This document shows positions 21,287 to 32,522 of a stretch of DNA of 64,000 nt, one piece after another. Position 1 is the stretch's first letter, and each line of letters begins with the position of its first letter. Made by a program: the position numbers and the translations under genes. The notes under the pieces are model-generated. The model was not told the origin of the DNA. It was given only the letters and a program-made list of their open reading frames with translations, and did no database searches. The stretch comes from Rhodobacterales bacterium. Its GTDB lineage: Bacteria > Pseudomonadota > Alphaproteobacteria > Rhizobiales > Stappiaceae. The DNA lies in assembly GCA_008107755.1 (NCBI GenBank), contig VIRH01000105.1, forward strand, positions 107,261 to 171,260, given 5' to 3'.

Positions 21287-21355
21287 ACGATATGTAACGA
21301 TTCACAGGCCGATAAGGGCCTGGAAACAAATGGCAATTTTCAGAATGTTACAGGA

Positions 21356-21383
21356 GTGGCCCGGAGCGTGAACTCCGGGCCAC
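21356..21383 (-). terminator. Hairpin downstream of ftsZ
   Basis: A perfect 11-bp stem (GTGGCCCGGAG with CTCCGGGCCAC) with a 6-nt loop begins 30 nt after the ftsZ stop codon. The T tract on the minus side is interrupted, so termination may be partial and allow some reading into lpxC. Confidence 0.6.
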
Positions 21384-21412
21384 CGCGATCAGGGAAGAAG
21401 ATCGCGAGTCAA

Positions 21413-23197
21413 TCAGTTGGCCTGACGGCGCAGGAACGCCGGGATTTCCAACTGATCGTCTTCAGACGACGTCACCGGCTTCGGTGCCGAACGGCCTGTG
21501 CCGTCCAACTGACCGGTTGCACCGTGAGAAGCTGACCGCTGCTGGGGCGCACGAGGAGCCTGAGCCGGAGCTGGCTGCATCTGCGGAGCCCTGCGGGCGA
21601 CCGGTGCTTCCATCTCGTGCTCTTCCTCGTCTTCCCGGCGGCCGAGGCCGCTTGCGAGACGGCGCAGCAGGCCCATGGGCCGGCGGTCTTCGTCGTCGTG
21701 CTCGTCATATCCGGCGGCCGGATGAGCTTGCTGAGGCTGCTCCCTGTGCGTCGCAGCAGCCTGCTGAGCCGGGGCGGGCTGAGAAGCCTGCGGCGTCTGC
21801 TGAGCCCGGAACTCACGCTGAGCGATCGGCGGGAAATCCTCGACGCGCGGCATGCGCGGCGACTCGCTGTGCTGTTCCGCGACCGGCGGAATATACGGCT
21901 GGCTGACAGGCGTTTCCTCGACGACCGGAGCATGGTTCTCTTCTTCGAGATCCATCATCGGCGCCTTTTGACCGAGACCGTGGTTGGAAGGCTGGACGCG
22001 CTTGATCTCCACATCGGGATCGCTGGCGACGGAAACCGACTGCGGCTCGGGAATGGACAGCTCCTTTTCAAGGGAAGCGACCGCCTTGGCGGCTGCGTCC
22101 TGGGCATGCACCTTCTCGACCTGCGGAGCTGGTCTGGTCGTCGCGATTTCCGGCGTACGGCTTGCAGCCGGAGCTTCCGACCTTACAGACTGTGCGATTG
22201 CGCCGGGAAAGGAGCCGGCCAGTTCGCCCTCCTCCTTGTCGATACCGGTTGCCACCACGGACACGCGAATGATGCCGTCCAGCGTTTCGTCGAACGTCGC
22301 ACCGAGAATGATGTTGGCGTCCGCGTCGACTTCCTCGCGAATACGGGTTGCCGCTTCGTCCACTTCGAACAGCGTCAGATCGTTGCCGCCCGTGATGGAG
22401 ATAAGCAGGCCTCTTGCGCCCTTCATGGACGATTCGTCCAGAAGCGGGTTCGCAATGGCAGCTTCGGCAGCCTGCTGCGCACGCTTCTCGCCGCTGGCTT
22501 CGCCGGTTCCCATCATGGCCTTGCCCATGCCGCGCATAACGGAGCGCACGTCGGCGAAGTCCAGGTTGATGAGGCCTTCCTTGACCATCAGGTCGGTGAT
22601 GCAGGCAACACCGGAATAAAGAACCTGGTCAGCCATTGCGAAGGCATCGGCAAAGGTCGTCTGCGCATTGGCGATCCGGAACAGGTTCTGGTTCGGAATG
22701 ACGATGAGCGTATCGACGTCGCGCTGCAGTTCCTCGATACCGGAATCCGCGATGCGCATGCGCCGCGCGCCTTCGAACTGGAACGGCTTGGTAACGACGC
22801 CGACGGTCAGTATACCCTGTTCGCGCGCTGCTCGGGCAATGACGGGTGCAGCCCCGGTGCCGGTGCCGCCGCCCATGCCGGCGGTGATGAACACCATGTG
22901 CGATCCGGACAGGTGATCGTTGATTTCGTCGATCACTTCCTCAGCCGCGGCAGAGCCGACTTCCGGCTGGGAGCCTGCGCCAAGACCTTCCGTAACGGCG
23001 ACGCCCATCTGGACGAGCCGGTCGGACTGGTTCATGGCCAGTGCCTGGGCATCCGTGTTGGCAACGACAAAGTCGCAGCCCTGGAGGCCAGCTGTGATCA
23101 TGTTATTGACGGCGTTTCCGCCCGCGCCGCCGACGCCGAAAACCGTAATCCGCGGCTTCAGCTCCTGAATGTCGGGCATCTTCAGGTTGATGGTCAT
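21413..23197 (-). CDS. ftsZ: Cell division GTPase FtsZ
   Basis: 594 residues from ATG 23197, long for FtsZ as in rhizobia. The globular GTPase domain contains [14 protein letters not shown] and the tubulin signature [10 protein letters not shown], then the GTPase-activating T7 loop (NLDFADV). From about residue 320 there is a long Pro/Gln/Ala-rich linker, ending in the C-terminal peptide [15 protein letters not shown] that binds FtsA and other partners. FtsZ forms the cytokinetic ring under the inner membrane. ATG 23197 has GAGGA 5 nt upstream. The frame remains open upstream, with another ATG at 23308 only 4 nt after the ftsA stop (see findings). Confidence 0.97.
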   Translation of the reverse strand: MTINLKMPDIQELKPRITVFGVGGAGGNAVNNMITAGLQGCDFVVANTDAQALAMNQSDRLVQMGVAVTEGLGAGSQPEVGSAAAEEVIDEINDHLSGSHMVFITAGMGGGTGTGAAPVIARAAREQGILTVGVVTKPFQFEGARRMRIADSGIEELQRDVDTLIVIPNQNLFRIANAQTTFADAFAMADQVLYSGVACITDLMVKEGLINLDFADVRSVMRGMGKAMMGTGEASGEKRAQQAAEAAIANPLLDESSMKGARGLLISITGGNDLTLFEVDEAATRIREEVDADANIILGATFDETLDGIIRVSVVATGIDKEEGELAGSFPGAIAQSVRSEAPAASRTPEIATTRPAPQVEKVHAQDAAAKAVASLEKELSIPEPQSVSVASDPDVEIKRVQPSNHGLGQKAPMMDLEEENHAPVVEETPVSQPYIPPVAEQHSESPRMPRVEDFPPIAQREFRAQQTPQASQPAPAQQAAATHREQPQQAHPAAGYDEHDDEDRRPMGLLRRLASGLGRREDEEEHEMEAPVARRAPQMQPAPAQAPRAPQQRSASHGATGQLDGTGRSAPKPVTSSEDDQLEIPAFLRRQAN

Positions 23198-23312
23198 GTT
23201 TTCCTCGCGACCCACTGGCACCCCCGGTACGGGGGAACCCTCTTCTTCCCTAACTTCCACTGCCGGTACAGGCAGATCCAATTCCTGGCTTTCGTCTTCT
23301 TGGCTCATGTCG

Positions 23313-24632
23313 TCAAAAGCTTTCCCTGATCCACTGACCCACGCGGGCCAGGTAACCAGATTGCCCGCCCCACCCGGATCTACGGTTCTTGTGTTCAAAC
23401 TGTTCGATCTGTGCGACCTGCGGATAAATCAAGAGACCTACGGCGGCAGCAAATGCTGGTCCTTTAGCGGCCTCGGGAAGACCGGCAACGCCTAGAGGCC
23501 GGCCAAGACGGACGTTGCGCCCCAGGATGTGACGCGCAACTTCTCCAAGACCCGTGAGCTGACTAGCGCCCCCTGTCAGCACGATCTGCTTGCCCACTCG
23601 CCCGGCAAAGCCGGAAGCGGTCAGGCGATCTCTTACGAGTTCAAGGATTTCTTCCACGCGCGGACGGATGACACGGGTCAGCGCCGAGCGGGGAATCTGG
23701 TTCGGCAGGTCGCTGTCGGATTCCAGCGGAGGGACCGTGAGCAGATCACGATCGTCCGAGCTGGACGCCAGCGGCGAGCCGTAAAGTGTTTTGAGCCGTT
23801 CGGCATCCTGAAGACGGGTCGCGAAAGCGCGCGCGATATCCGTCGTCACATGATTGCCGCCGACCGCGATGGCATCGAGATGGACCATGTGCCCATCCAC
23901 GAAAACCGAAAGTGTCGTCGTGCCGCCGCCCATGTCGATGCAGGCGACGCCGAGTTCCGCTTCGTCGTCGACGATGGTGGACAGCCCGCTGGCGAACGGG
24001 GTCGCCACCATGGTCTCCACGTGCAGATGACCGCGGTTGATGCACAGTTCCAGGTTTCGTACCGGCGGGACTTCCGCGGTCACGACCTGCATGTCAACAC
24101 CGAGCTTGTGACCCATCATGCCGCGCGGGTCGCGGATGCTGCGGCTGCCGTCCAGCGTGTAGGAAATCGGCAGCGCGTGTGTCACGGCCCGGCCATCAGT
24201 CACGGAATGGCTGGAGCCGGCCGACAGAACCCGCTGGATATCCGCTTCCGAAACGCTGTCGCCCGCCAGCGGCACGTTGGCGCTGTAGATCTCGCTCTGC
24301 AGGCGGCCGCAGCTGATGTTGGCGATCAGGGATTCCACCGTGACGCCCGCCATCCGCTCGGCGCTGTCCACCGCAAGACGGATTGCCTGCTCGGCCGCAT
24401 CCATGTCGACGACGACACCGGACTTGATACCGCGGGAACGCTGATAGCCGTAGCCGAGAACTTCGACCTTATGGGACCGGCTGGACAGGATCACCTTTTC
24501 CTCGCAGGGAACAAGCTTGGCGATCAGGCAGCAGATCTTGGTCGAGCCTACATCCAGCACCGACATGATGACGGAGCGGCGGCTCGGCAGCGGGCGCATT
24601 CTCGGCAGGTAGAGATTATCAGAGCGGCTCAT
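23313..24632 (-). CDS. ftsA: Cell division protein FtsA
   Basis: 439 residues, an actin-fold ATPase. The phosphate-1 motif is [13 protein letters not shown], phosphate-2 is [17 protein letters not shown] and the adenosine motif is [12 protein letters not shown]. It ends in an amphipathic helix ([15 protein letters not shown]) that anchors the protein to the membrane. FtsA links FtsZ to the membrane and the septal synthase. Its ATG overlaps the ftsQ stop codon by 4 nt, so the two are translationally coupled; the alternative internal starts MRPLPS or MSVLDV are less well placed. Confidence 0.96.
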   Translation of the reverse strand: MSRSDNLYLPRMRPLPSRRSVIMSVLDVGSTKICCLIAKLVPCEEKVILSSRSHKVEVLGYGYQRSRGIKSGVVVDMDAAEQAIRLAVDSAERMAGVTVESLIANISCGRLQSEIYSANVPLAGDSVSEADIQRVLSAGSSHSVTDGRAVTHALPISYTLDGSRSIRDPRGMMGHKLGVDMQVVTAEVPPVRNLELCINRGHLHVETMVATPFASGLSTIVDDEAELGVACIDMGGGTTTLSVFVDGHMVHLDAIAVGGNHVTTDIARAFATRLQDAERLKTLYGSPLASSSDDRDLLTVPPLESDSDLPNQIPRSALTRVIRPRVEEILELVRDRLTASGFAGRVGKQIVLTGGASQLTGLGEVARHILGRNVRLGRPLGVAGLPEAAKGPAFAAAVGLLIYPQVAQIEQFEHKNRRSGWGGQSGYLARVGQWIRESF

Positions 24633-25507
24633 GTGTCACGCTCCCTTCTGGTCGAACCGGCACGTCCGCCGGTCATGACCTTGCGCTGCTCGGCACCTTC
24701 TTCCGACAGGCGAACCGTGATCCGATCCGCAAGGCGCATGTCGATTGCTACGATATCTCGTGACAAGAGACCGTTTTCCTTATCCATTTCCACGAGGTCG
24801 GCCAGGGCCGCTTCGACATTTTCTTCCGGCAGACGCACCGAAATTCCGTTTTCGAGCTGCAAGTCCCAGCGGCGCTCGCTGATCAGGAATGCAGCGCGCA
24901 CGCGCGGACGAAGCTGCGGAACCGTTTCCAGCGCCGTGTTGATTTCGCGCGCCCGGCGCTGAGCGCCGTGATTGACCACAAGCAGAAGATTCGCGTAACG
25001 GCCGTCGACGTCGTCGGTGATCACTTCACCTGATTCGTTTACGATCGAGACCAGGTCGCCGCGCTGCCAGAGCGCATAGGGCACCTTCTCCTCGATGTTC
25101 ACCTGAAGCGTGCTCGGATAGAGCTTCATCACCGAAGCATGCTTTACCCAGGCCATCTTGCCGAGCCGGTCGCGTGCGCTGTCGGCGTCGAAGAGAGCAA
25201 GAGACGAGCCTTCGTGAATCTCGAGCGCCTCAAGGATCTGGAATTCGTTGATTTCCCGCTGACCGGACAGCTTCACAGCTTCGATGCCGAAGCCGGCGGC
25301 GGACAGCAGCGAGTCGGAGACGAGGCGGCCATGCCCCCCTATGATTATTCCATAACCAATTGTTAAGGTTAAGAAACCAAGCGCAGCAGCAGAGCCCGCC
25401 CACTGCGGAAGCTCGGCCAGACGACCGGCCGAGCGCCAGACGGGTTGGCGATGCAGACGCGAAACACCGCGCCCGCGCGGAGCCAACTCGGCCTCCAGCG
25501 GGGTCAT
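24629..25507 (-). CDS. ftsQ: Cell division protein FtsQ
   Basis: 292 residues from ATG 25507. A basic, Arg-rich cytoplasmic head precedes one transmembrane helix (about residues 38-58, AAALGFLTLTIGYGIIIGG), then the periplasmic POTRA domain (FGIEAVKLSGQREINEFQILEAL) and the FtsQ beta domain (YPSTLQVNIEEKVPYALWQRGD). FtsQ recruits the FtsB/FtsL complex at the septum. An in-frame TTG at 25543 would overlap the end of ddl and add 12 residues; both starts are possible. Confidence 0.93.
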   Translation of the reverse strand: MTPLEAELAPRGRGVSRLHRQPVWRSAGRLAELPQWAGSAAALGFLTLTIGYGIIIGGHGRLVSDSLLSAAGFGIEAVKLSGQREINEFQILEALEIHEGSSLALFDADSARDRLGKMAWVKHASVMKLYPSTLQVNIEEKVPYALWQRGDLVSIVNESGEVITDDVDGRYANLLLVVNHGAQRRAREINTALETVPQLRPRVRAAFLISERRWDLQLENGISVRLPEENVEAALADLVEMDKENGLLSRDIVAIDMRLADRITVRLSEEGAEQRKVMTGGRAGSTRRERDT

Positions 25508-25530
25508 TCCGTTTCGTCTGTATTTGCGCC

Positions 25531-26457
25531 CTAGCGACAGCAACTCGCGTCCTCAACCATCCAGGCAACCAGGTCCTTGAAACCCATCCCCGAGTGTTCC
25601 GCCATTTCCGGAACAAGGGATGTCGGCGTCATGCCGGGTTGCGTATTCACTTCAAGGCAGATCAGCTCGCCGGTTCCGTCCTCCCGTTCATCGAATCGGA
25701 AGTCCGCCCGGGAAACACCCCGGCATCCCAACGCCTGATGCGCCTTGATCGCTAGTGTCTCTATGGTTTGGTAAACAATCGGTGAAATTTTTGCAGGAAG
25801 AATGTGTTTTGAACCACCTTGTGCATATTTTGCATCGTAATCGTAGAACCCATGCCCCTGCGGAACGATGTCTATGACGCCGAGGGCCCTATCGTTCATG
25901 ACCGCGCAGGTCAGCTCCCTGCCGGAGATGAATTTCTCGCACATCAATACGTCCGGATAGGGCCAGTCCTCGCGGCTCAGTTCCTGGGGTGGAAACTGTT
26001 GATCTTCCTTGACAATCAGCACTCCGAAGCTGGAGCCTTCGCTGATCGGTTTCAGCACGTAAGGCGGCTCCATCGGATGCTCGCGAGCGATGTCGTGACG
26101 GTTCACGACAAGGTGGTTCGTGACCGGAATTCCGGCTGCGTCGAGAACCGCTTTTGCCTTCACCTTGTTCATCGCAAGGGCCGACGCCATCACGCCGGAA
26201 TGTGTGTATGGAATGTTAAGAAACTCTAATATTCCCTGAATGCACCCGTCCTCGCCGAAGGGACCATGCAGCGCGTTGAAGACAACGTCGGGTTTCAGAT
26301 CGGCCAGAACCGCCGAGACGTTCCGGTCCACATCTATCCTTGTTACCCGGTAACCGGCCTCCTCGAGCGCGTCCGCGCAGCCGTTTCCACTCGCGAGGCT
26401 GACCGGACGTTCATTGACCCAGCCGCCCATCAGGACGGCGACATGTTTCCCGGCCAT
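25531..26457 (-). CDS. ddl: D-alanine-D-alanine ligase
   Basis: 308 residues. ATP-grasp enzyme with N-terminal [15 protein letters not shown] (the consensus Gly-Gly-x-Ser has Val here in the third variable position), [16 protein letters not shown] in the N domain and C-terminal [33 protein letters not shown], in which the acidic residues and Asn coordinate Mg2+ and the substrate loop. It makes D-Ala-D-Ala for the pentapeptide. The gene starts directly after the murB stop codon (TAA then ATG). Confidence 0.95.
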   Translation of the reverse strand: MAGKHVAVLMGGWVNERPVSLASGNGCADALEEAGYRVTRIDVDRNVSAVLADLKPDVVFNALHGPFGEDGCIQGILEFLNIPYTHSGVMASALAMNKVKAKAVLDAAGIPVTNHLVVNRHDIAREHPMEPPYVLKPISEGSSFGVLIVKEDQQFPPQELSREDWPYPDVLMCEKFISGRELTCAVMNDRALGVIDIVPQGHGFYDYDAKYAQGGSKHILPAKISPIVYQTIETLAIKAHQALGCRGVSRADFRFDEREDGTGELICLEVNTQPGMTPTSLVPEMAEHSGMGFKDLVAWMVEDASCCR

Positions 26458-27429
26458 TTACGCAGCCTCCCCTTCTTCGCCCAGGAACGGCGCGATCGAG
26501 CCTTCCGGACCGAACTGTCCAAGGCGCTTGATTTCCCACTCCAGCCGGATCCCGCTGTGCTTCAGGACCCTGGCTCGCACTGTTTCACCCAGAAGCTCCA
26601 GATCGTGTCCCGTGGCCTCGCCCGTGTTGATCATGAAATTGCAGTGCATTTCCGACATCTGTGCGCCGCCGACCGTCAGTCCCCTGCAGCCGGCCGCGTC
26701 CACCTCTTTCCAGGCTGACGTTCCGGGAGGATTCTTGAAGGTCGAACCGCCGGTTTTTTCCCGGATCGGCTGAGCCTTTTCGCGATGCGCGACCACATCT
26801 GCCATTTCCTGGCGGATCGAACTTTCGTCCTGAGGGACGCCCTCGAAAACAGCCGACGTGAAGATGAGGTCCTTAGAGGCAGCGGAGTGTCGATAGGCGT
26901 AGCCCATGTCGTCGTTTTGCAGCACATGCCTGACGCCGTCGCGATCGATCGCGGTCAGCTCCACCATCCGCTCGCGTGTTTCCGTTCCGTGGGCACCCGC
27001 ATTCATCCGCAAGGCACCGCCAAGGCCGCCGGGAATGCCGGTGTAGAACGCAAAGCCGCCGAGGCCTGCTGTGGCAGCGGCTTCCGCAAGCCTCTTGTCC
27101 GGCACGGCAGAGCTCGCGCGGATGCGGTTTCCGCCGATCGGCTCGATCCCGCCGAAGCCCTTTGCGCTGAGGCGCACCACGACACCCTCGAGCCCACCGT
27201 CACGAATGAGCAGATTTGACCCCAGCCCAACGGCAAGAACCGGGATTTCCGTGGGCAGCTTTTTCAGAAATGCAGCAAGATCGTCCTCGTCGGCCGGCTG
27301 GAACATGAGCTGGGCCGGGCCGCCAGTGCGAAACCAGGTGACCGCGGACAATGGCTGATTTGCCGTCAGCCGGCCGCGAACGCCTTCAGCCAGATCCGGA
27401 TGTTCCTGCAACAGGTCGGGAAAACTCAT
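26458..27429 (-). CDS. murB: UDP-N-acetylenolpyruvoylglucosamine reductase
   Basis: 323 residues from ATG 27429 with a GAGG ribosome site. FAD-binding PCMH fold: [36 protein letters not shown] and [16 protein letters not shown] near the substrate. [23 protein letters not shown] carries the proton-donor Ser-type segment, and the tail with [12 protein letters not shown] contains the conserved glutamate region. It reduces UDP-GlcNAc-enolpyruvate to UDP-MurNAc with NADPH. An in-frame start at 27480 would overlap murC. Confidence 0.95.
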   Translation of the reverse strand: MSFPDLLQEHPDLAEGVRGRLTANQPLSAVTWFRTGGPAQLMFQPADEDDLAAFLKKLPTEIPVLAVGLGSNLLIRDGGLEGVVVRLSAKGFGGIEPIGGNRIRASSAVPDKRLAEAAATAGLGGFAFYTGIPGGLGGALRMNAGAHGTETRERMVELTAIDRDGVRHVLQNDDMGYAYRHSAASKDLIFTSAVFEGVPQDESSIRQEMADVVAHREKAQPIREKTGGSTFKNPPGTSAWKEVDAAGCRGLTVGGAQMSEMHCNFMINTGEATGHDLELLGETVRARVLKHSGIRLEWEIKRLGQFGPEGSIAPFLGEEGEAA

Positions 27430-27440
27430 GGAAGCCTCAC

Positions 27441-28841
27441 TCACGCCTCTTCCAGCTGTTTCGGCAGCGCATAGGCCCACTGCGTGATGTTGCCGGCCCC
27501 AAGGCAGACGACGAAGTCTCCGGACTGCGCCAGCTCCTTCACGGCGCCGGCAAGCTCCTCAGGCCCTTCGATCGCCCTGACGTTGCGATGGCCGCGCGTC
27601 TTGAGACCGGAAACCAGATCCGTGTGCGTGGCGCCCTCCACAGGCTGTTCGCCGGCGGAATAGACCGGCGCGACAATGACCGCGTCGGCATCGTTGAAGC
27701 AATTCGAGAAATCGTCGAAAAGACTGTGCAGCCGGCTGTAGCGGTGCGGCTGCACGACAGCGATGACCTTGCCGGGCGTCGATTCACGCGCCGCATGAAG
27801 GACAGCCCTGATCTCGACCGGATGATGGCCGTAATCATCGAAAATCTGAATGCCGTCGACCGTGCCCGTGTGGGTGAAGCGCCGCTTGACGCCGCCAAAG
27901 GCTGAAATGCCCTTCTGGATGTCTTCCGGACCGACGCCTAGCTGAGACGCCACGGCAATGGCTGCCGTCGCATTGGAGACATTGTGGAGACCTGGCATCG
28001 GCAGGACGAGGTCCCTGAGCTCGACCATAGCCCGCGTACGGCGGTCGCGGATCGTCACGGAGAAGATGGATTTTCCGCCATCCATCGAAACGTCGGTGAA
28101 GCGAACATCCGCCTGCGGGTTGGTGCCATAGGTGACGACGCGCCGGTCTTCGATCGTGCCGATCATGGTCTGGACCTCTGGATGATCGAGACACATCACG
28201 GCGAAACCGTAGAACGGCACATTCTCGACGAACTGACGGAAAGCCGCCCGGACACCGGCGAAATCGCCGTAGTGGTCAAGATGTTCGGGATCAATGTTGG
28301 TGACTATGGCGATGTCGGCCGGCAACTTGACGAAGGTGCCGTCGCTCTCATCGGCCTCGACAACCATCCAGTCGCCTTCGCCCATGCGGGCGTTGGTGCC
28401 GTAGGCGTTGATGATGCCGCCATTGATGACCGTCGGGTCGAGATTGCCCGCATCGAGCAGCGCCGCCACCATCGAGGTCGTGGTCGTCTTGCCGTGAGTG
28501 CCGCCTACCGCAATGGCCTGCTTGAAGCGCATCAGTTCGGCCAGCATCTCCGCGCGGCGGACAACCGGGATGAGTTTCTCCCGCGCAGCCACGAGTTCCG
28601 GATTGTCCTTGCGGATCGCGGAGGACACCACGAGGACCTCGGCATTGCCGAGATTTTCGGCCGCATGTCCGATCGCCACGGAAATGCCGTTGGCGCGCAG
28701 GCGCTGCACATTGGCGTTCTCGGCCATGTCGGAGCCCTGAACCTCATAGCCCAGGGTCTTCAACACTTCGGCAATACCGCTCATGCCGATGCCGCCGATG
28801 CCGACAAAATGAACCGGTCCGATATCCTGCGGCATCTTCAT
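27441..28841 (-). CDS. murC: UDP-N-acetylmuramate-L-alanine ligase
   Basis: 466 residues. Mur ligase with N-terminal Rossmann [14 protein letters not shown], the ATP loop [12 protein letters not shown], the central domain [11 protein letters not shown] and [20 protein letters not shown], and C-terminal [10 protein letters not shown] and [15 protein letters not shown]. It adds L-Ala to UDP-MurNAc in the cytoplasm. Overlaps murG by 4 nt (ATGA) and is followed 11 nt later by murB. Confidence 0.96.
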   Translation of the reverse strand: MKMPQDIGPVHFVGIGGIGMSGIAEVLKTLGYEVQGSDMAENANVQRLRANGISVAIGHAAENLGNAEVLVVSSAIRKDNPELVAAREKLIPVVRRAEMLAELMRFKQAIAVGGTHGKTTTTSMVAALLDAGNLDPTVINGGIINAYGTNARMGEGDWMVVEADESDGTFVKLPADIAIVTNIDPEHLDHYGDFAGVRAAFRQFVENVPFYGFAVMCLDHPEVQTMIGTIEDRRVVTYGTNPQADVRFTDVSMDGGKSIFSVTIRDRRTRAMVELRDLVLPMPGLHNVSNATAAIAVASQLGVGPEDIQKGISAFGGVKRRFTHTGTVDGIQIFDDYGHHPVEIRAVLHAARESTPGKVIAVVQPHRYSRLHSLFDDFSNCFNDADAVIVAPVYSAGEQPVEGATHTDLVSGLKTRGHRNVRAIEGPEELAGAVKELAQSGDFVVCLGAGNITQWAYALPKQLEEA

Positions 28842-29944
28842 GGCCGTTCTCCCTTTTTGGCTGCAACCGTCTCGAAGAGATCGGCAAGCCTTTTAACCGC
28901 ATCAGGCCTGGCTACCCGGCGCGCTGCGTCGGCGGCGGTGGCAAGCATGGCGGGATTGTTCATGAAACGTGTGATTTCGCTCGAAAGCCGTTCTGGCGTG
29001 ATGTCCGCCTCACGGATTGGCCAGGCACCGCCCGCCTCTTCGAGGACCCGGGCGTTTGCTGCCTGGTCCTGATCGATGGCACCGGGAAGCGGCACGAGGA
29101 TCGACGGCCTACCGAGAACGCTGAGTTCGCTGACGGACGAGGCACCAGAGCGGCAGATGACAAGGTGAGACTGCGAGATCCGCTCAGGCATGTCCTGAAA
29201 GAAGGAAGCGCACTCGGCCGCAACGCCAAGGCCCTCGCATGCCTTGCGAACACGGTCGATGTCTTCCGGTCGGCATTGCTGCACGAGGCGAAGCCGCGAA
29301 CGGATATCTTCCGGAAGCAGCGCCAGCGCGGGCGGCAACGCATCAGAGAAGAAGCGAGCCCCCTGTGACCCGCCGAAGACCAAGAGGTTGAATGCCCCGC
29401 CGTCGGCCGGCGCTTCATAGGGCTTTCCGGCCGCCTCCAGCACCGCATCACGAACAGGATTGCCGGTTTCGACAAGCTTTGCGTTCAGCTCCTGCGACAG
29501 TCCTGCAATCGGAACGCTCGTGGCAATGGCGGTCGCACCCCGCGCCAGCATCTTGTTCGCCCGGCCCATGACACCGTTGGCCTCATGCAGGATGGACGGT
29601 GTGCCCGTCAGCCTTGCGGCGAACATGGGCGGAAAGGTCGGATAGCCGCCGAAGCCGGCAACGACATCGGGCCTCAGGCTGCGGATCAGGCTGCGCGCCT
29701 GCAGGGTGCCGCGGAACAGGCTGATGCCGGTTCTCGCGAGCGAAACCGGGTTCTTTCCCCGGATGGTTTCCGACGCAATGATGTGGACCGCCCTGGCTGG
29801 AAACGCAGTGCCGTACTTGTCCGCACGCTCGTCGGTGGCAAGTTCCACCGTCCAGCCGCGACGGTTCAGTTCGCTGGCGAGCGCCTGTGCGGGAAAGAGG
29901 TGGCCGCCCGTTCCGCCGGCCGTCAATAGGACTGTCTTGTTCAT
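28838..29944 (-). CDS. murG: Lipid II-forming GlcNAc transferase
   Basis: 368 residues. GT-B glycosyltransferase with the N-terminal G loop [16 protein letters not shown], the membrane-association segment and FGGYPTFPP, a second G loop [13 protein letters not shown] and the UDP-GlcNAc site [35 protein letters not shown]. It transfers GlcNAc to lipid I at the inner face of the cytoplasmic membrane. Its start is 15 nt after the ftsW stop. Confidence 0.96.
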   Translation of the reverse strand: MNKTVLLTAGGTGGHLFPAQALASELNRRGWTVELATDERADKYGTAFPARAVHIIASETIRGKNPVSLARTGISLFRGTLQARSLIRSLRPDVVAGFGGYPTFPPMFAARLTGTPSILHEANGVMGRANKMLARGATAIATSVPIAGLSQELNAKLVETGNPVRDAVLEAAGKPYEAPADGGAFNLLVFGGSQGARFFSDALPPALALLPEDIRSRLRLVQQCRPEDIDRVRKACEGLGVAAECASFFQDMPERISQSHLVICRSGASSVSELSVLGRPSILVPLPGAIDQDQAANARVLEEAGGAWPIREADITPERLSSEITRFMNNPAMLATAADAARRVARPDAVKRLADLFETVAAKKGERP

Positions 29945-29959
29945 CGAATCCGGTCGGAC

Positions 29960-31117
29960 TTACATCAAGGAAGAAGGTGAAAGACGGCTGACCGTCACGA
30001 CGTCTCCGCGCGAGGGGCGCGGGCGTTTTCGAGTCAGCGCCAGAATGGCTCCCGCCGTCATTGCGGAAGACAGAAGCGAGGAACCGCCGTAGGAAATGAA
30101 CGGCAGCGTCATGCCCTTGGATGGCATCAGGTGCAGGTTCACGGCGAGATTGATCGTCGCCTGAAGACCGAACAACACCACGAGACCCGCAGTTGCCAGC
30201 CGGCTGAAGGCGTCCTGATCCTTGCTTGCATGGTTGAGACCCCGCAGCACGATGAAGGCGAAGACCGACACCAGCACGAGACAGATGACGACCCCGAACT
30301 CCTCGCCGACGACGGCGAAGATGAAGTCGGTGTGACTGTCGGGAAGAATACGTTTGACCGTGCCCTCTCCCGGCCCCCGGCCGAACCAGCCACCCGCAAG
30401 GAACGAGTCCATGGCGGTATCGACCTGGAACGTATCGCCGGAACTCGGATCGAGAAAGCGGTCCACTCGGTTGGTCACATGCGGCAGGAAGGCATAGGCG
30501 GCCATGAGTCCCAACACACCGATCACCCCAAGCGCCATGATGATGAGCCACGAAATGCCGTTCAGAAAGAACATACCCGCCCACACGAGGCCAAGGAGCA
30601 TCGTCTGACCGAAGTCCGGCTGCGCAATCAGCAGCACCGCGCAAACAGCGAAAAGGACGAAGGCAAACAGAACGCCGGGCACTTCGCGCCGACGACCGCT
30701 TTCCGACAGAAGAAACGCGATCAGGACGACGAAGGCAGGCTTCAGAAACTCCGACGGCTGGATCGAAAAGCCAGCAATGTAGATCCACCGCCGCGCGCCC
30801 TTGGCTTCAAGGCCCGCAAATAGCGTGGCGACCATCAAGATGAGCGAGATGACGAACAGGATGAGGGCGGCGCGACGAACCAGGCGCGGCGACATGAGCG
30901 ACGCCGCCAGCATGATCGCGATGGCGGGAATGAGAAAGATCGCCTGGCGCTTGACGAAGAAGAAGGTTTCCACGCCGATGCGTTCCGCCACCGGGGGGCT
31001 GGCCGCAAAGGACAAGACGACACCGCCGACCATAAGGAGGCCGAAGGCCGCCAGTAGATAGTGATCGACAGTCCAGAGCCATTCGGCAAACCGGCTCCTG
31101 TCCGCGCGCGAAACCAT
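29960..31117 (-). CDS. ftsW: Septal peptidoglycan polymerase FtsW
   Basis: 385 residues, ten hydrophobic helices, SEDS family. Features are QPSEFLKPAFVVLIAFLL after helix 4, a QPDFGQTMLLGLVW segment with the conserved Asp-Phe-Gly needed for transglycosylation, and the C-terminal PSKGMTLPFISYGGSSLL signature. It polymerises glycan strands at the septum with FtsI as partner. The start codon shares one base with the murD stop (TAATG). Confidence 0.96.
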   Translation of the reverse strand: MVSRADRSRFAEWLWTVDHYLLAAFGLLMVGGVVLSFAASPPVAERIGVETFFFVKRQAIFLIPAIAIMLAASLMSPRLVRRAALILFVISLILMVATLFAGLEAKGARRWIYIAGFSIQPSEFLKPAFVVLIAFLLSESGRRREVPGVLFAFVLFAVCAVLLIAQPDFGQTMLLGLVWAGMFFLNGISWLIIMALGVIGVLGLMAAYAFLPHVTNRVDRFLDPSSGDTFQVDTAMDSFLAGGWFGRGPGEGTVKRILPDSHTDFIFAVVGEEFGVVICLVLVSVFAFIVLRGLNHASKDQDAFSRLATAGLVVLFGLQATINLAVNLHLMPSKGMTLPFISYGGSSLLSSAMTAGAILALTRKRPRPSRGDVVTVSRLSPSSLM

Positions 31118-32517
31118 TATGCGACCTCCTGAGTGTTTCCGTCACCCGGCAAGGCACGCACCGCATCTACAAAAGCAGCGCCCCGCAATTCGAAGTTCTG
31201 ATATTGATCGAAACTGGCACAGGCTGGCGACAGCAAGATCGCGATCTCCTGCGCGCCATCCTCGGCTGCTTCCGCAGCCGCATCGATGACCGCCTGCGGC
31301 AACGTTCCGCTGACCTTGTAAGGAACGCGCCCGTCCAGGGTCTTGGCGAACGCGTCGGCCGCTTCTCCGATGAGGAAGGTCTTGGCGATCCTCGGGAAAT
31401 ACTCATCGAGGGACGAAATGCCGCCGTCCTTCGCACGGCCACCCGCAATCCAGTAGATCCGCTCGAAGCTGGCAAGAGCCCGCGCTGCGGCATCCGCATT
31501 GGTCGCCTTGGAATCATTGATGAAAAGCACGCGGCCGGTCTTCGCGACCACTTCCATGCGATGATGCAAGCCGGGGAACGTCTTCATTGCCGAGGCGATC
31601 TCCGCCGCCGGCACTTCCAGCGCCCGCAGCGCCGCAAAAGCGGCCGCGGCGTTCTGTCCGTTGTGACCCCCGCGCAGGGAATCGATGCCGCCAAGCAGGG
31701 CAACCTCGCTCTGGCTGCCGTCCCTTGCTTCCATCAACCGACCGTGACGCGCATAGATGCCATTCGTCAGCTCATGTTCGCCTGCAATCCGGCACACCGG
31801 CTTGCGCGCAAGCTCCAGCCGGTCGGCGATCGCGGACGACATCTTGTCATCGACACCGACGATTGCGACCTTCGAGCCGGCGACGAGCCGCTCCTTGATC
31901 AGAGCGTAGCTCTCCATGGTCCCGTGCCGGTCGAGGTGATCGGGTGACAGGTTCATGTGAATGCCGATGGAGGGATCGAGCGAAGGCGCCAGATCGATCT
32001 GGTACGAGGAACATTCGATGACGTACTGCCGGCCGGGCTGAGGCGGGTCCAGCTCCAGGACGGGCGTTCCGATGTTCCCCCCCATCTGCACGTCTCGGCC
32101 GACTTCCTTCAGCAGATGCGCGACCAGTGCCGTCGTCGTGGACTTGCCGTTGGTGCCGGTGATCGCGATCAGCGGGGCATCCGGGCACAGCTTGCGCCGC
32201 TCCCGGCAGAAGAGTTCGACATCGCCGATGACTTCCACACCCGCATCGCGTGCCAGATCGACGGACCAGTGCGGCACCGGATGCGTCAGCGGCACGCCAG
32301 GCGCCAGGACAAGGGCTTCGACGGAGGACCAGTCGAGCGTGCGCAGATCGCCGGTCGTCAGCCCTTCGCCTGCCGCGGCGTCCACGCGGGCAACGCTGTC
32401 ATCGAAGCACACCACATCCGCACCGCCCGCCTTGAGCGCACGCGCGGTTGCGAGCCCGGACCCTCCGAGCCCGAAAAGGGCGACTTTCCTGTCTTCGAAT
32501 GAGGTGACCGGTATCAT
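31117..32517 (-). CDS. murD: UDP-MurNAc-L-Ala-D-Glu ligase
   Basis: 466 residues. Rossmann-like UDP-binding start [27 protein letters not shown] loop [15 protein letters not shown], and central [20 protein letters not shown]; the C-terminal domain has [20 protein letters not shown] and [12 protein letters not shown]. It adds D-Glu to UDP-MurNAc-L-Ala. Located between mraY and ftsW. Confidence 0.96.
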   Translation of the reverse strand: MIPVTSFEDRKVALFGLGGSGLATARALKAGGADVVCFDDSVARVDAAAGEGLTTGDLRTLDWSSVEALVLAPGVPLTHPVPHWSVDLARDAGVEVIGDVELFCRERRKLCPDAPLIAITGTNGKSTTTALVAHLLKEVGRDVQMGGNIGTPVLELDPPQPGRQYVIECSSYQIDLAPSLDPSIGIHMNLSPDHLDRHGTMESYALIKERLVAGSKVAIVGVDDKMSSAIADRLELARKPVCRIAGEHELTNGIYARHGRLMEARDGSQSEVALLGGIDSLRGGHNGQNAAAAFAALRALEVPAAEIASAMKTFPGLHHRMEVVAKTGRVLFINDSKATNADAAARALASFERIYWIAGGRAKDGGISSLDEYFPRIAKTFLIGEAADAFAKTLDGRVPYKVSGTLPQAVIDAAAEAAEDGAQEIAILLSPACASFDQYQNFELRGAAFVDAVRALPGDGNTQEVA

Positions 32518-32522
32518 GCGGC

